A stretch of 30,557 nucleotides of DNA from Prevotella sp. (GTDB lineage Bacteria > Bacteroidota > Bacteroidia > Bacteroidales > Bacteroidaceae): contig JAFRMM010000172.1 in assembly GCA_017430675.1 (NCBI GenBank), forward strand, positions 1 through 30,557, read 5' to 3'. The notes under the pieces are model-generated. The model was given only the letters and a program-made list of their open reading frames with translations. It did no database searches and was not told the origin of the DNA. The position numbers and the translations under genes are program-made. How positions within the stretch are numbered: position 1 is the first letter of the stretch; each line of letters starts with the position of its first letter. Below are positions 15,482-23,357 of this stretch, one piece after another.

Positions 15482-16219
15482 ATGAAAAGGATTGCGGTAT
15501 TCTGTGTGACGTTCAACTCGGACCAGGAGTTGGAGCATTACAAGGCCTCGCTGCAGAAGGCAGCGGAAAAGGCTGGCGACGAGGTGACGCTCGACTTCTT
15601 CGTGTCGCAGAACACCCGGGAGGACAACCCCGGCTACTTCGGCGGCATCCGTCGGGCGATGCTCAAGACAGACGTCATGGCCTACGACTACGCCATCATC
15701 AGCAACGTGGATCTGACGGTGGAGGAGGACTTCTTCGAGATGCTCACCGCCTACGACTGCACAGAGGATACAGGCTGGATAGCCCCGCAGATATGGTCGG
15801 CTCAGGAAGGCCGGGACCGTAATCCGAAGATCCTACGTCGCTATCCAGTAAAGACACTGAAGATACTGAAGACGATCTTCCACTATCCTCACCTGTGGGC
15901 TATAAAGCGCTGGATCACAACGCGACAGAAGAGATGGGAGACCCACCCCGCTGGCGAGATCTACGGCGGCCACGGCTCGTTTATCATCCTGACGAGAAGA
16001 TATTTCGAGCGTTGCGGGGTCATCGACTATCCCGTATTCCTGTTCTGCGAGGAGATCTGGTTGGCAGAACAGTGCCGGAAGGCAGGACTGAGGGTGATGT
16101 ACGAACCTTCGTTGAAGGTGAGCGACGCAGAGCATGCCTCCACGGGCCACATGAAACTCGGCCATTACTGCCACCTGAACGAACAGGCCCTCCAATACAT
16201 CATCGAGAACTTCTACTGA
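15482..16219 (+). CDS. GT2-like glycosyltransferase
   Basis: GT-A type glycosyltransferase of 245 residues, related to family 2 enzymes of polysaccharide loci. The first strand KRIAVFCVTFNSDQELEHY, the loop SQNTREDNPGYFGGIRRAM (the position of NxGxGxGxN in rhamnosyltransferases), IISNVDLTVEEDFF (position of the metal motif, here with one clear Asp, D77) and FLFCEEIWLAEQCRKAGLRV follow the family order. Start ATG 15482 is chosen because the open frame upstream runs through the promoter at 15469-15476; the next Met would remove the sugar-binding fold. The 3' end overlaps the convergent propeller gene by 7 nt. It resumes the polysaccharide locus after the inserted minus-strand module. Confidence 0.85.
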   Translation: MKRIAVFCVTFNSDQELEHYKASLQKAAEKAGDEVTLDFFVSQNTREDNPGYFGGIRRAMLKTDVMAYDYAIISNVDLTVEEDFFEMLTAYDCTEDTGWIAPQIWSAQEGRDRNPKILRRYPVKTLKILKTIFHYPHLWAIKRWITTRQKRWETHPAGEIYGGHGSFIILTRRYFERCGVIDYPVFLFCEEIWLAEQCRKAGLRVMYEPSLKVSDAEHASTGHMKLGHYCHLNEQALQYIIENFY

Positions 16220-17457
16220 ATCCGCATCACACAGAGGCTGCGACGGCCCGTGTGGGTGGAGTCGAAGGATACCAGTGTGCCGTCGGCACTGACGCGGGGG
16301 TGCAGATCGCACTTCCAGTTGTGGTCGATATCGGGATTCACGAACTGTTTCAGGCTCTTCACATCAGCCAACAACGACACCTCGTCATTCTTGACGCTCA
16401 CCTTCCACAGTTTACAGTGACGGTATTTGTCGGGATAGGTATCCACGACGAAGGTGTCATCGTCGATAAAGTGGTGATGCCCGTCGGAGTTGAGTTGGGG
16501 GTAGCCACAGCGCTTCCAGTCATGCATCGTGGGGTCAGAGAAGAACACGTGGGAGTCGATGTCCTCCATACGGCAATAGGCGACGATGCCGTTCTGACGG
16601 TTCCAGACATAATGTGACACCATGCCCGTAGTGGGCGAGACATGCATCTCACGGGTCTCGAGGTCGAGGACGATAAGACGGGTGCGCTTGAAGGTGCCCT
16701 TATACCAACGATGGAGGAAAGCCACATAACGGCCGTCAGCGGAGAACTCGGTATGGGTGACGAAATGATAGGTGTCAGCCATCGACGACTCGGGCTGAAG
16801 GGAAGCGAGTTGCCCCAGACTGACGAGCATCTGGCGCTCGTTGGTATCGAGGTTGATGAGATAAAGACCCGTTGAGACAGGGGCCAACTCTTCCAGAAGA
16901 GCCTCATCGTCGCCGATGGCATAGCCGTAGCCAGGCATCAGCCGCTCCAGACGGCCATAACTGAAGGTCGTGGCCCAATGGCCGTCGGCACTCACACTGT
17001 CGATGGGCCAGCCGACGATCCGTTTGTCGCCAGTGGTCATATCGCAGACGGTGGCATTCAGCCAGCCTCCCTCACACGTATTATATATAAGGTGGGAATC
17101 ATCGAGCCACTGCAGACGGCAGCCCTTATGGTAGTTCCACGCACGGGTATCGCCCAGACGGTGCCACTCCCCGTAGTGCTCGCCAGTATAATAGCCCACC
17201 TCAAGGGCATCATCCTTCGTGGGCATGCGGAGGGGAATGGAGAGACGGCAGCCCAGGAGCCTCTTATTGTCGTGGCTGAAGGGCTTCACGTCGTGGAAGC
17301 CGAAGAAACTGTCTTCGAGCACGATGGGCTCCTGCGGAAACTTTGACTCATAGTTGGGCAACAGGTCGTAGAATGCCTGATAGACGTTGCGGACAGCATC
17401 TTTCAGGAGATAATTATTCTTGACGCGCTGATAGACAAAGGCCTCTATTCTGTTCAT
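16213..17457 (-). CDS. Predicted beta-propeller protein (TolB/oligogalacturonate-lyase-like fold)
   Basis: A 414-residue protein without signal peptide, so probably cytoplasmic. Its repeats have WD/PD40-like patterns such as THTEFSADGRYVAFLHRW and a final CDLHPRVSADGTLVSFDSTH followed by GRRSLCVM, as seen in TolB-type six-bladed propellers and oligogalacturonate-lyase-like proteins. The early motif FFGFHDVKPFSHDNKRLL is typical of a Bacteroidetes group found in glycan loci. I cannot assign an activity. Start ATG 17457 follows its own promoter (17476-17483); the upstream ATG at 17478 falls inside that promoter. It is the only minus-strand gene in the second polysaccharide segment and overlaps the preceding glycosyltransferase tail to tail by 7 nt. 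Confidence 0.7.
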   Translation of the reverse strand: MNRIEAFVYQRVKNNYLLKDAVRNVYQAFYDLLPNYESKFPQEPIVLEDSFFGFHDVKPFSHDNKRLLGCRLSIPLRMPTKDDALEVGYYTGEHYGEWHRLGDTRAWNYHKGCRLQWLDDSHLIYNTCEGGWLNATVCDMTTGDKRIVGWPIDSVSADGHWATTFSYGRLERLMPGYGYAIGDDEALLEELAPVSTGLYLINLDTNERQMLVSLGQLASLQPESSMADTYHFVTHTEFSADGRYVAFLHRWYKGTFKRTRLIVLDLETREMHVSPTTGMVSHYVWNRQNGIVAYCRMEDIDSHVFFSDPTMHDWKRCGYPQLNSDGHHHFIDDDTFVVDTYPDKYRHCKLWKVSVKNDEVSLLADVKSLKQFVNPDIDHNWKCDLHPRVSADGTLVSFDSTHTGRRSLCVMRIQ

Positions 17458-17475
17458 TTTCCTCGATTTTTGCTG

Positions 17476-17483
17476 CAAAAGTA
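17476..17483 (-). promoter_or_regulatory. -7 box for the beta-propeller gene
   Basis: Minus-strand TACTTTTG matches TAnnTTTG, 18 nt upstream of ATG 17457. Confidence 0.7.
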
Positions 17484-17525
17484 CAAAAAAAAAACAAAAG
17501 GTGCGTATATCTGAAATAAATATTG

Positions 17526-17533
17526 TACCTTTG
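17526..17533 (+). promoter_or_regulatory. -7 box for the second polysaccharide segment
   Basis: TACCTTTG matches TAnnTTTG, 31 nt upstream of ATG 17565 and only 42 bp from the divergent propeller promoter. The leader contains a short hairpin, CCCTGaattttaCAGGG (17537-17552). Confidence 0.75.
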
Positions 17534-17564
17534 CACCCTGAATTTTACAGGGTTTGTCAATATT

Positions 17565-18371
17565 ATGAGTCAGGATCTGGTATCAGTCATCATGCCAACG
17601 TTCAATGCAGGAAGGTTTCTCTCCAGCAGCATTGAGAGTATATTGGCACAGACCTACCCCTACCTGGAACTGATCATCTCCGACGACGGTTCGACAGACC
17701 CGCAGACCATCAGTACCCTGAAGTACTACGCTGCCAAGGACCCACGCGTAAAAGTGAAGTTCCTGGAGAAGAACAACGGTCCCGGCTATGCCAGGAACGA
17801 GGCCATCGAACGGGCGCAGGGCCGCTATATCGCCTTCTGCGACAGCGACGACAGGTGGTTTCCAGACAAACTGGAGAAGCAGTTGGCACTGATGCTCGCC
17901 AGAGACTGTGCACTGGTGTGTTCCTCCTATATCATCTGCGACGGCAACGACAAGGAGACGGGTATCAACTACGCCCCACCAAGGATCTCCTTCCAGATGT
18001 TGAAGCGCGACAATAAGATCGGCTGTTCCACGGCGATGTACGACATCCAGAAACTGGGACAGAAGTTCTTCATGCCCGACCTGCGCAAGCGTCAGGACTG
18101 GGGTCTTTTCCTGGCCATCATCCAGAAGTGCAGGATGGCCTACGCCATCGAGTATCCCCTCGCCTATTACAGGAATCGCAGGAAGTCGGTGTCCAGCAAC
18201 AAACTGTCGCTGGTGAAATACAATATCCGCGTGTATGAGAAAGTGCTGGGATTCTCCAAGATAAAGGCATATCTGTACTTCCTGTTCCTGTTCCTGCCCA
18301 CCTATTACATCAAGGTGCAGAAGAGGAATATGGACAGTAAGCGGTATCTCGAGAATAAAATAATGCCATAA
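17565..18371 (+). CDS. GT2 family glycosyltransferase
   Basis: Classical family 2 glycosyltransferase of 268 residues, GT-A fold. VSVIMPTFNAGRFLSSSIES (residues 6-25), ILAQTYPYLELIISDDGSTD (26-45), NNGPGYARNEAIERAQGRY (70-88) and the metal-binding DSDD (93-96) in FCDSDDRWFPDKLEKQ are all present. The C-terminal part has a basic hydrophobic segment (YLYFLFLFLPTYYIK) that may associate with the membrane. The predicted role is adding a sugar to the undecaprenyl-linked repeat unit. Start ATG 17565 is chosen over an earlier open start because that one overlaps the promoter. A gap of 55 nt, with a weak A/T-rich hairpin and no promoter box, separates it from the phosphoglycosyl transferase gene, so the two are probably co-transcribed. 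Confidence 0.95.
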   Translation: MSQDLVSVIMPTFNAGRFLSSSIESILAQTYPYLELIISDDGSTDPQTISTLKYYAAKDPRVKVKFLEKNNGPGYARNEAIERAQGRYIAFCDSDDRWFPDKLEKQLALMLARDCALVCSSYIICDGNDKETGINYAPPRISFQMLKRDNKIGCSTAMYDIQKLGQKFFMPDLRKRQDWGLFLAIIQKCRMAYAIEYPLAYYRNRRKSVSSNKLSLVKYNIRVYEKVLGFSKIKAYLYFLFLFLPTYYIKVQKRNMDSKRYLENKIMP

Positions 18372-18426
18372 GACACAATAATCATCATTTTTCTGCGTTT
18401 AGAAAGAAAAAACGGCTTATCGGAAC

Positions 18427-19056
18427 ATGACTACCCCCCAAGAGAATGTCCAATCATCGGGTATGGGCCACATACAGAATAGCATCAAGAGAGCCTTCGA
18501 CTTTTCCGTGGCTGTCATCTGTATGATTGTGTTTTCCCCGTTGATTGCCCTGTGCTATATCCTCATCAAACTTGAAGACGGCGGACCAGCCATCTTCAAA
18601 CAGGAGCGGATAGGCCAATACAGCAAGCCCTTCTACATCTACAAGTTCCGCAGTATGGATCCTGACGCGGAGAAAGACGGGCCCTCGCTATACCATCACG
18701 AGAACGACCAGCGCATCACCCGTATCGGGAAGATCCTCAGGCGTCATCACCTCGACGAACTGCCACAGTTGTGGAATGTGGTGAAAGGCGACATGGCCTT
18801 CATCGGCCCGAGACCTGAGCGCAAATACTACATCGACCAGATTATGGAGCGTGACCCGCGCTATGAACTGCTCTACGTGCTGCGCCCAGGAGTCACCAGT
18901 TACGCCACCCTCCATAACGGCTATACCGACACGATAGAGAAGATGCTGAAACGACTGGAGATGGACCTCTACTATCTGGAGCACCAGTCGCTCCTGATGG
19001 ATATCAAGATTCTCTGGAAAACGTTCGTCAACATTGTCTCCGGAAAGATATTCTGA
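18427..19056 (+). CDS. Initiating phosphoglycosyl transferase (bacterial sugar transferase)
   Basis: Monotopic phosphoglycosyl transferase of the PF02397 family, which transfers sugar-1-phosphate from a UDP-sugar to undecaprenyl phosphate and so primes repeat-unit synthesis. At 209 residues it is the short catalytic form. A hydrophobic re-entrant helix at about residues 22-47 (IKRAFDFSVAVICMIVFSPL) is followed by IFKQERIGQYSKPFYIYKFRSM (KFRSM 73-77), the catalytic Asp-Glu pair D110-E111 in LDELPQLWNVVKGDM, and FIGPRPE. The sugar specificity cannot be read from sequence. The Wzi gene begins one base after its stop, so the two are linked. Confidence 0.95.
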   Translation: MTTPQENVQSSGMGHIQNSIKRAFDFSVAVICMIVFSPLIALCYILIKLEDGGPAIFKQERIGQYSKPFYIYKFRSMDPDAEKDGPSLYHHENDQRITRIGKILRRHHLDELPQLWNVVKGDMAFIGPRPERKYYIDQIMERDPRYELLYVLRPGVTSYATLHNGYTDTIEKMLKRLEMDLYYLEHQSLLMDIKILWKTFVNIVSGKIF

Positions 19057-19057
19057 C

Positions 19058-20557
19058 ATGACAAACAGGACTATCATACTTCTCGCCACAAGCCTCATCA
19101 TTTCTACTTTAGCAAATGCCCAGGACACACAGGCGACACATGTCACCTACGACCTGACAACAGAGGCCGCCGTAGGAACAGGCGACTATACGGCATCACA
19201 ACTGACAGCCAACCGTCATCACGTGCTGGGCACCCGTTCCAACACCGCCTATCTGCGGGGGGCCGTCAATGTGGAGCACGCCTTCTCGAAAGACCTCTCA
19301 CTGTCAGGAGCCGTTGATGTGATCGGCTCCGTACATGCCGACCACAAGGTGTATCTGCAGCAGTGCTATGCGAACCTGTCGTATAAGTCGTTCTTCCTGG
19401 AGGCTGGCAGCCGCGAGGAAAGACAGGTGGTGCGCGACGACCTGCTCTCATCGGGCTCGTTTGTGAAGGGCACCAACGCGAAGCCCTTCCCGCAGGTGCA
19501 CTTCGGCACCAAGGGATTCTGGACAGTGCCCTATACCAAGGAATGGTTGCAGATCAATTTCGACTTCGGCTACGGTAAGTTCCTGGACAGCGGGTTCCGC
19601 GAGGACCAGTTCCAGGAGCACAACATCAACAGGGCCTACGCCAAGGACATCTGGTACCACCAGAAACACCTGTATCTGCGCAGCAATCCCGAGAAACCCG
19701 TCTTCGTCACCGTTGGCATCGAACATGCCGTACAGTTTGGCGGCACGAGATACAGATATGTTGATGGCAAGGTGACCGCCACGGAGAAGCCCACCAACCT
19801 GAAGGCCTTCTGGAACGTGATCCTGCCTGGCGGCGACAGTCAGTATTTCGAGAACAATGCCAATGAGGACTGGGTGTGGGGCAACCATGTCGGCGTGATG
19901 ACCTACCAGATTGGCTGGAACATCAACAGGGACCATCAGATACAGGCATACCTGGACAACCCATTCGAGGATGGGTCAGGCATCCGCAAGGGTAACGGCT
20001 GGGATGGTCTGTGGGGATTGCAGTACAGCAACAAGGCCGAGGGCAGACAGTATGTCCGCGGTGCCGTACTGGAGTATTTCCAGAGCACGAACCAGTCTGG
20101 TCCCCTGCACTGGGACAGAGGTGACTATCCGGAGCCCGTCCGCCATCAGATCACAGACAAGGTGACAGGCAAGGACGACTATTACAACCACGACTTCTAT
20201 TGCAGTTATACACACTACGGCATGACACCAGGCACACCGCTGATCATCTCACCTGTTTATAATCAGGACGGCTATTCCGCCTTCCGCGACAATCGCGTGA
20301 AGGCCTGGCACCTGGGTGTCAATGGTGAGATCACAGACCGTCTGTCCTATCTGGTCAGGGGTTCCTACCGCGAGGGATGGGGCACGTATGACATGCCACT
20401 GTCAGAGAAGCACCACTCTTTCGGTGCCCTGTTACAGGGAATATACCACACAGGACCCTGGGAGTTCAGTGCGGCCTACGCCCTGGACAATGGAAACATC
20501 TTTGGAGACTGTTCTACATTCGACTTCAAAATCGGTTATCATGGCAAGATTCTTTAA
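19058..20557 (+). CDS. wzi: Capsule assembly protein Wzi family
   Basis: Outer-membrane beta-barrel of the Wzi family (Capsule_assembly_Wzi), which binds capsular polysaccharide and holds it at the cell surface. Start ATG 19058 gives the signal peptide MTNRTIILLATSLIISTLANA. Family features include SYKSFFLEAGSREERQ near residues 105-120, FGTKGFWTVPYTKEWLQINFDFGYGKF, the WGNHVGVMTYQIGWNI strand pair and alternating aromatic/hydrophilic strands to the C-terminus. At 499 residues it fits the family. It begins 1 nt after the phosphoglycosyl transferase stop and its last 17 nt overlap the following lipoprotein gene. Its presence indicates a surface-attached capsule rather than only a released polysaccharide. 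Confidence 0.93.
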   Translation: MTNRTIILLATSLIISTLANAQDTQATHVTYDLTTEAAVGTGDYTASQLTANRHHVLGTRSNTAYLRGAVNVEHAFSKDLSLSGAVDVIGSVHADHKVYLQQCYANLSYKSFFLEAGSREERQVVRDDLLSSGSFVKGTNAKPFPQVHFGTKGFWTVPYTKEWLQINFDFGYGKFLDSGFREDQFQEHNINRAYAKDIWYHQKHLYLRSNPEKPVFVTVGIEHAVQFGGTRYRYVDGKVTATEKPTNLKAFWNVILPGGDSQYFENNANEDWVWGNHVGVMTYQIGWNINRDHQIQAYLDNPFEDGSGIRKGNGWDGLWGLQYSNKAEGRQYVRGAVLEYFQSTNQSGPLHWDRGDYPEPVRHQITDKVTGKDDYYNHDFYCSYTHYGMTPGTPLIISPVYNQDGYSAFRDNRVKAWHLGVNGEITDRLSYLVRGSYREGWGTYDMPLSEKHHSFGALLQGIYHTGPWEFSAAYALDNGNIFGDCSTFDFKIGYHGKIL

Positions 20558-20939
20558 ATCACTCATATTGCTCTCAGTTATGCTGCTCGTCTCCTGTCAG
20601 GAGGGAGGTGAGGCAGGTGATCTGCTTGGACAGTGGCGCCTGAAAGGCTCGGACACGAACTACCTGAGTTTCTCTGGCAGCGTGGCACTATTCCGTGACA
20701 TTTCTTTTGCAGATACGGATCTGGGCAAGGGACAGATCTACGGCAACTTCCAGCACATCGGCGACAGTCTGTTCATCCAGTGCTACTCTGTCAAAGAGAC
20801 GGCATCAGACACCGCCGTCATTGAGAACAACTTTGGCTTCAGGCCCTTCAGCAATATACGTGTAAAGATCATGACACTCGACAACGACCGTCTGGTGCTG
20901 AACCAAGACAGTAAGACCTGGAGTTTCGAGAAGTACTAA
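20541..20939 (+). CDS. Small lipoprotein, lipocalin-like
   Basis: A 132-residue lipoprotein: MARFFKSLILLSVMLLVSC has a lipobox ending at Cys 19. The mature part begins with GDLLGQWRLKGSDTNYLSF, the GxWxL pattern at the start of lipocalin-like domains in Bacteroidetes, followed by beta-rich sequence. No enzyme motif is visible. It overlaps the wzi 3' end by 17 nt and precedes a strong terminator, so it is the last gene of the polysaccharide operon. I infer a part in capsule assembly from its position only. Confidence 0.8.
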   Translation: MARFFKSLILLSVMLLVSCQEGGEAGDLLGQWRLKGSDTNYLSFSGSVALFRDISFADTDLGKGQIYGNFQHIGDSLFIQCYSVKETASDTAVIENNFGFRPFSNIRVKIMTLDNDRLVLNQDSKTWSFEKY

Positions 20940-20948
20940 TAAGCGTCA

Positions 20949-20969
20949 GGAAGTTATGGCCTAACTTCC
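20949..20969 (+). other. Hairpin after the lipoprotein gene
   Basis: GGAAGTTA and TAACTTCC form a perfect 8-bp stem with loop TGGCC. No U-tract follows, so this is probably an mRNA 3' structure placed before the real terminator. Confidence 0.5.
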
Positions 20970-20984
20970 TAACTACACAAATAG

Positions 20985-21024
20985 GGATTTCCCCCACGCT
21001 GTTTAGGGGAAATCCTTTTTATTT
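20985..21024 (+). terminator. Rho-independent terminator of the polysaccharide operon
   Basis: GGATTTCCCC (20985-20994) pairs with GGGGAAATCC (21006-21015), followed by TTTTTATTT. Confidence 0.85.
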
Positions 21025-21039
21025 GCCCTCATTTTGCCC

Positions 21040-21047
21040 TATCTTTG
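21040..21047 (+). promoter_or_regulatory. -7 box for the Ser/Gly-rich protein gene
   Basis: TATCTTTG matches TAnnTTTG, 49 nt before ATG 21097. Confidence 0.7.
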
Positions 21048-21096
21048 CATCGTGAAACAGTCAAATGAATGTCTAACAGATTAAAATGATACGGTT

Positions 21097-22068
21097 ATGA
21101 AGAAGTTGTTTTTCGCACTGATGATGATGGCAGTTAGCACTACCGCCAACGCCATGAGTTACGAGCAGGCCCGCAACGAGGCCCTGTTCCTCACCGACAA
21201 GATGGCATACGAGTTGAATCTGACGGACGAGCAGTATGAGGCAGCGTATGAGATCAACCTCGACTACCTCATGGGTGTCACAGGACGTGCAGACGTGTTC
21301 GGCACCTATTGGGAGCGTCGTAACCTCGACATGAGTTATATCCTCTACGACTGGCAGTGGAACGCCTTTGTGGCAGCCACCTATTTCTACCGTCCCCTGT
21401 ACTGGGAGGCAGGCTACTGGCACTTCGGCGTCTATCTCCGCTACCCGCATCGTGACTACTTCTACTTCGGACGTCCGCACTTCTATGCCACCTATCGTGG
21501 CGGCCACGCCTGGCATCACCACGGCACACATGGATACTATCACGGACACAGCAACCACTACCGTGGCCATCAAGATCATCACGTAGGCATGCACGACCGT
21601 TGGGATCGTGGGGACTTCCGCGGCCCTCGCAACAGTTCCACTCGTGTGACGGGCAACAGCCACAGACATGATGGCGGCAGTTTCAACGGTTCTCGTAACA
21701 GCAGCGGCAGGTCTCACAATGACAGACCTCGCAGTGGCGGAAGTTTCAGCGGATCACGCAGCGGTGGTTCACACAGCAGCAGTTCTATGAGCGGTTCACG
21801 CTCTGGCAGCACGCACAGCGGCGGTTCTATCAGCAGTGGTTCTCGCAGTGGAGGTTCTTTCAGCGGTTCACGCTCTGGTGGTTCTCATAGTGGTGGTTCC
21901 TTCAGCGGTTCCCGCTCTGGAGGCTCACACAGCAGCGGTGGCTTCAGCAGTTCTCACAGCAGTACCCGTAGCAGTAGTGGTGGCTCGCACAGTAGCGGAT
22001 CACACAGCGGTGGATCACATGGAGGTGGATCACATGGAGGCGGTTCACGGATGGGCGGACATCGTTAA
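21097..22068 (+). CDS. Secreted protein with His-rich centre and Ser/Gly-rich repeat tail
   Basis: A 323-residue protein I cannot assign to a function. A signal peptide (MKKLFFALMMMAVSTTANA) is followed by a folded-looking domain (about 20-135) rich in Tyr, Trp and Phe, containing LNLTDEQYEAAYEINLDYL. A His-rich stretch follows (about 138-172, HHHGTHGYYHGHSNHYRG), which could bind metal ions. The last 140 or so residues are low complexity, built from variants of SGGSFSGSRSGGSHS, ending in repeated GGSH units and MGGHR. The repeat DNA (GGTTCACGCTCTGG-like units) could slip or recombine in frame. It ends 1 nt before the convergent phosphatase gene. The tail resembles extended linkers or matrix-type proteins. 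Confidence 0.85.
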   Translation: MKKLFFALMMMAVSTTANAMSYEQARNEALFLTDKMAYELNLTDEQYEAAYEINLDYLMGVTGRADVFGTYWERRNLDMSYILYDWQWNAFVAATYFYRPLYWEAGYWHFGVYLRYPHRDYFYFGRPHFYATYRGGHAWHHHGTHGYYHGHSNHYRGHQDHHVGMHDRWDRGDFRGPRNSSTRVTGNSHRHDGGSFNGSRNSSGRSHNDRPRSGGSFSGSRSGGSHSSSSMSGSRSGSTHSGGSISSGSRSGGSFSGSRSGGSHSGGSFSGSRSGGSHSSGGFSSSHSSTRSSSGGSHSSGSHSGGSHGGGSHGGGSRMGGHR

Positions 22069-22069
22069 G

Positions 22070-22576
22070 TCATAGTTCCAGCACCCTGACCTCAGCATTC
22101 ATCATGCGCCGCACTTCGCTCATTGGTTTTCTATAATATACTGCCTGGATGGCCTTGTTAATAATCCCGTGGCCTACAGCCAGCACCTGTTTTCCTGGGA
22201 ATGTCTCCTTGACATAGGCGATGAACTCTCCTGCCCGGGAAAGCAGGTTTTCCAATGTCTCCACATTATCTGGCCACGTCTCGCCCTTCAGGTCTGGAAT
22301 ATAGCGCCCAGTGAAGTCTCCCCAGTCACGCTCTCGAAGTAATGGCGTGGTGATCACCTCCAGATGATGAGGCTCGGCGATAATGGCTGCTGTGTCAATG
22401 GAACGTTTCAGGTCACTGGCAATGACAGCATCCAGAGGCTGGTCTTTCCACTCCTCACTGACCTCCCGGGCCTGACGGATGCCATTCTCATTGAGTTCGC
22501 CCTGCGTCTGTCCCTGCATGATCTGATTGACATTATCCACCGTCTCACCGTGTCTGACTAAGTATAAAGTTGTCAT
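22070..22576 (-). CDS. Histidine phosphatase family protein (phosphoglycerate-mutase-like)
   Basis: Branch-1 histidine phosphatase of 168 residues. LVRHGET at the N-terminus carries the catalytic R8-H9-G10, LLRERDWGDFTG supplies the conserved acid region and VGHG near residue 134 the second active-site His. The substrate cannot be read from sequence; relatives include cobalamin and sugar phosphatases and phosphoglycerate mutases. At this length it is more likely a phosphatase than a glycolytic mutase. It has its own promoter (22595-22602) and lies tail to tail with the Ser/Gly-rich gene. Confidence 0.92.
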   Translation of the reverse strand: MTTLYLVRHGETVDNVNQIMQGQTQGELNENGIRQAREVSEEWKDQPLDAVIASDLKRSIDTAAIIAEPHHLEVITTPLLRERDWGDFTGRYIPDLKGETWPDNVETLENLLSRAGEFIAYVKETFPGKQVLAVGHGIINKAIQAVYYRKPMSEVRRMMNAEVRVLEL

Positions 22577-22594
22577 TATCCTTTAAATTTTGTG

Positions 22595-22602
22595 CAAAAA
22601 TA
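22595..22602 (-). promoter_or_regulatory. -7 box for the histidine phosphatase gene
   Basis: Minus-strand TATTTTTG fits TAnnTTTG, 18 nt upstream of ATG 22576. Confidence 0.65.
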
Positions 22603-22634
22603 CATAAATATTTGTGATTTACACCATATTTTAT

Positions 22635-22642
22635 TATTTTTG
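22635..22642 (+). promoter_or_regulatory. -7 box for the HdeD-like gene
   Basis: TATTTTTG fits TAnnTTTG, 26 nt upstream of ATG 22669. It is divergent from the phosphatase promoter, and the two boxes are 32 bp apart. Confidence 0.65.
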
Positions 22643-22668
22643 CAACGAAAACAAGACCATTAAGTAAA

Positions 22669-23355
22669 ATGAAGATATTACAAAGTTCCGTTTTCCGCGC
22701 CATCTGCGCCATTGCCATCGGTATTCTCCTGATCAAGTTCCCTGACAACACCGTCACGTGGATAACCGTAGCCATTGGTATCCTGTTCCTCCTTTCAGGC
22801 ATCATCTCCCTGGTGGTTTATGTGCATGCAAGGAAGAACGTGACAGAGTATAAGATCACGGATGCCGAGGGTCATGTCATTGCCGGAGAGGCACCCACCT
22901 TTCCGATTGTTGGCGTGGGTAGCATCATCTTAGGTTTGCTGTTGGCACTGACACCCACCATCTTCATCACGGCCCTGATGTATATCATCGGCGCCATCCT
23001 GATCTTAGGTGCCATCAACCAGTATATGAACCTGATCAATGCCAGGAAATACGGAAAGATTGGCTTCGGCTATTGGATATTCCCCTCCCTGATCCTGCTG
23101 ACAGGTCTCTATGTGATCATCAAGCCTATGGCACCCGCCAGTATGGCCATGTGGGTGTTGGGCTGGTGCACGCTGCTCTATGGTGTCACGGAGATCATCA
23201 ACTCCCTGAAGTTCTACTCCGACAAGCGCAAGGCGCGTCAGGCTCAGGAGATTCCCGTTGCTGAGGAGGTGGTGGAGGAAGTGACGGCCATCGAGACAGA
23301 GACGGTAGAGGAAGCCCCCACCGCTGACGATCTGCCCGCAAAGATAGAAGAATAG
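22669..23355 (+). CDS. HdeD/DUF308 family membrane protein
   Basis: Integral membrane protein of 228 residues with about six hydrophobic helices in three pairs, the DUF308 (HdeD) pattern: FRAICAIAIGILLIKFPDNTV, then FPIVGVGSIILGLLLALTPTI, then FGYWIFPSLILLTGLYVIIK. The C-terminal 40 residues are a hydrophilic, strongly acidic cytoplasmic tail rich in Glu and Val. HdeD in enterobacteria is linked to acid resistance, but the function of Bacteroidetes members is unknown. It is monocistronic, with convergent uridine kinase downstream (2 nt apart). Confidence 0.87.
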   Translation: MKILQSSVFRAICAIAIGILLIKFPDNTVTWITVAIGILFLLSGIISLVVYVHARKNVTEYKITDAEGHVIAGEAPTFPIVGVGSIILGLLLALTPTIFITALMYIIGAILILGAINQYMNLINARKYGKIGFGYWIFPSLILLTGLYVIIKPMAPASMAMWVLGWCTLLYGVTEIINSLKFYSDKRKARQAQEIPVAEEVVEEVTAIETETVEEAPTADDLPAKIEE

Positions 23356-23357
23356 CG

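Noticed and set aside
20316..20540. N-terminal extension of the small lipoprotein
   Set aside because: It is an out-of-frame reading of wzi; the lipobox signal peptide starts at 20541.
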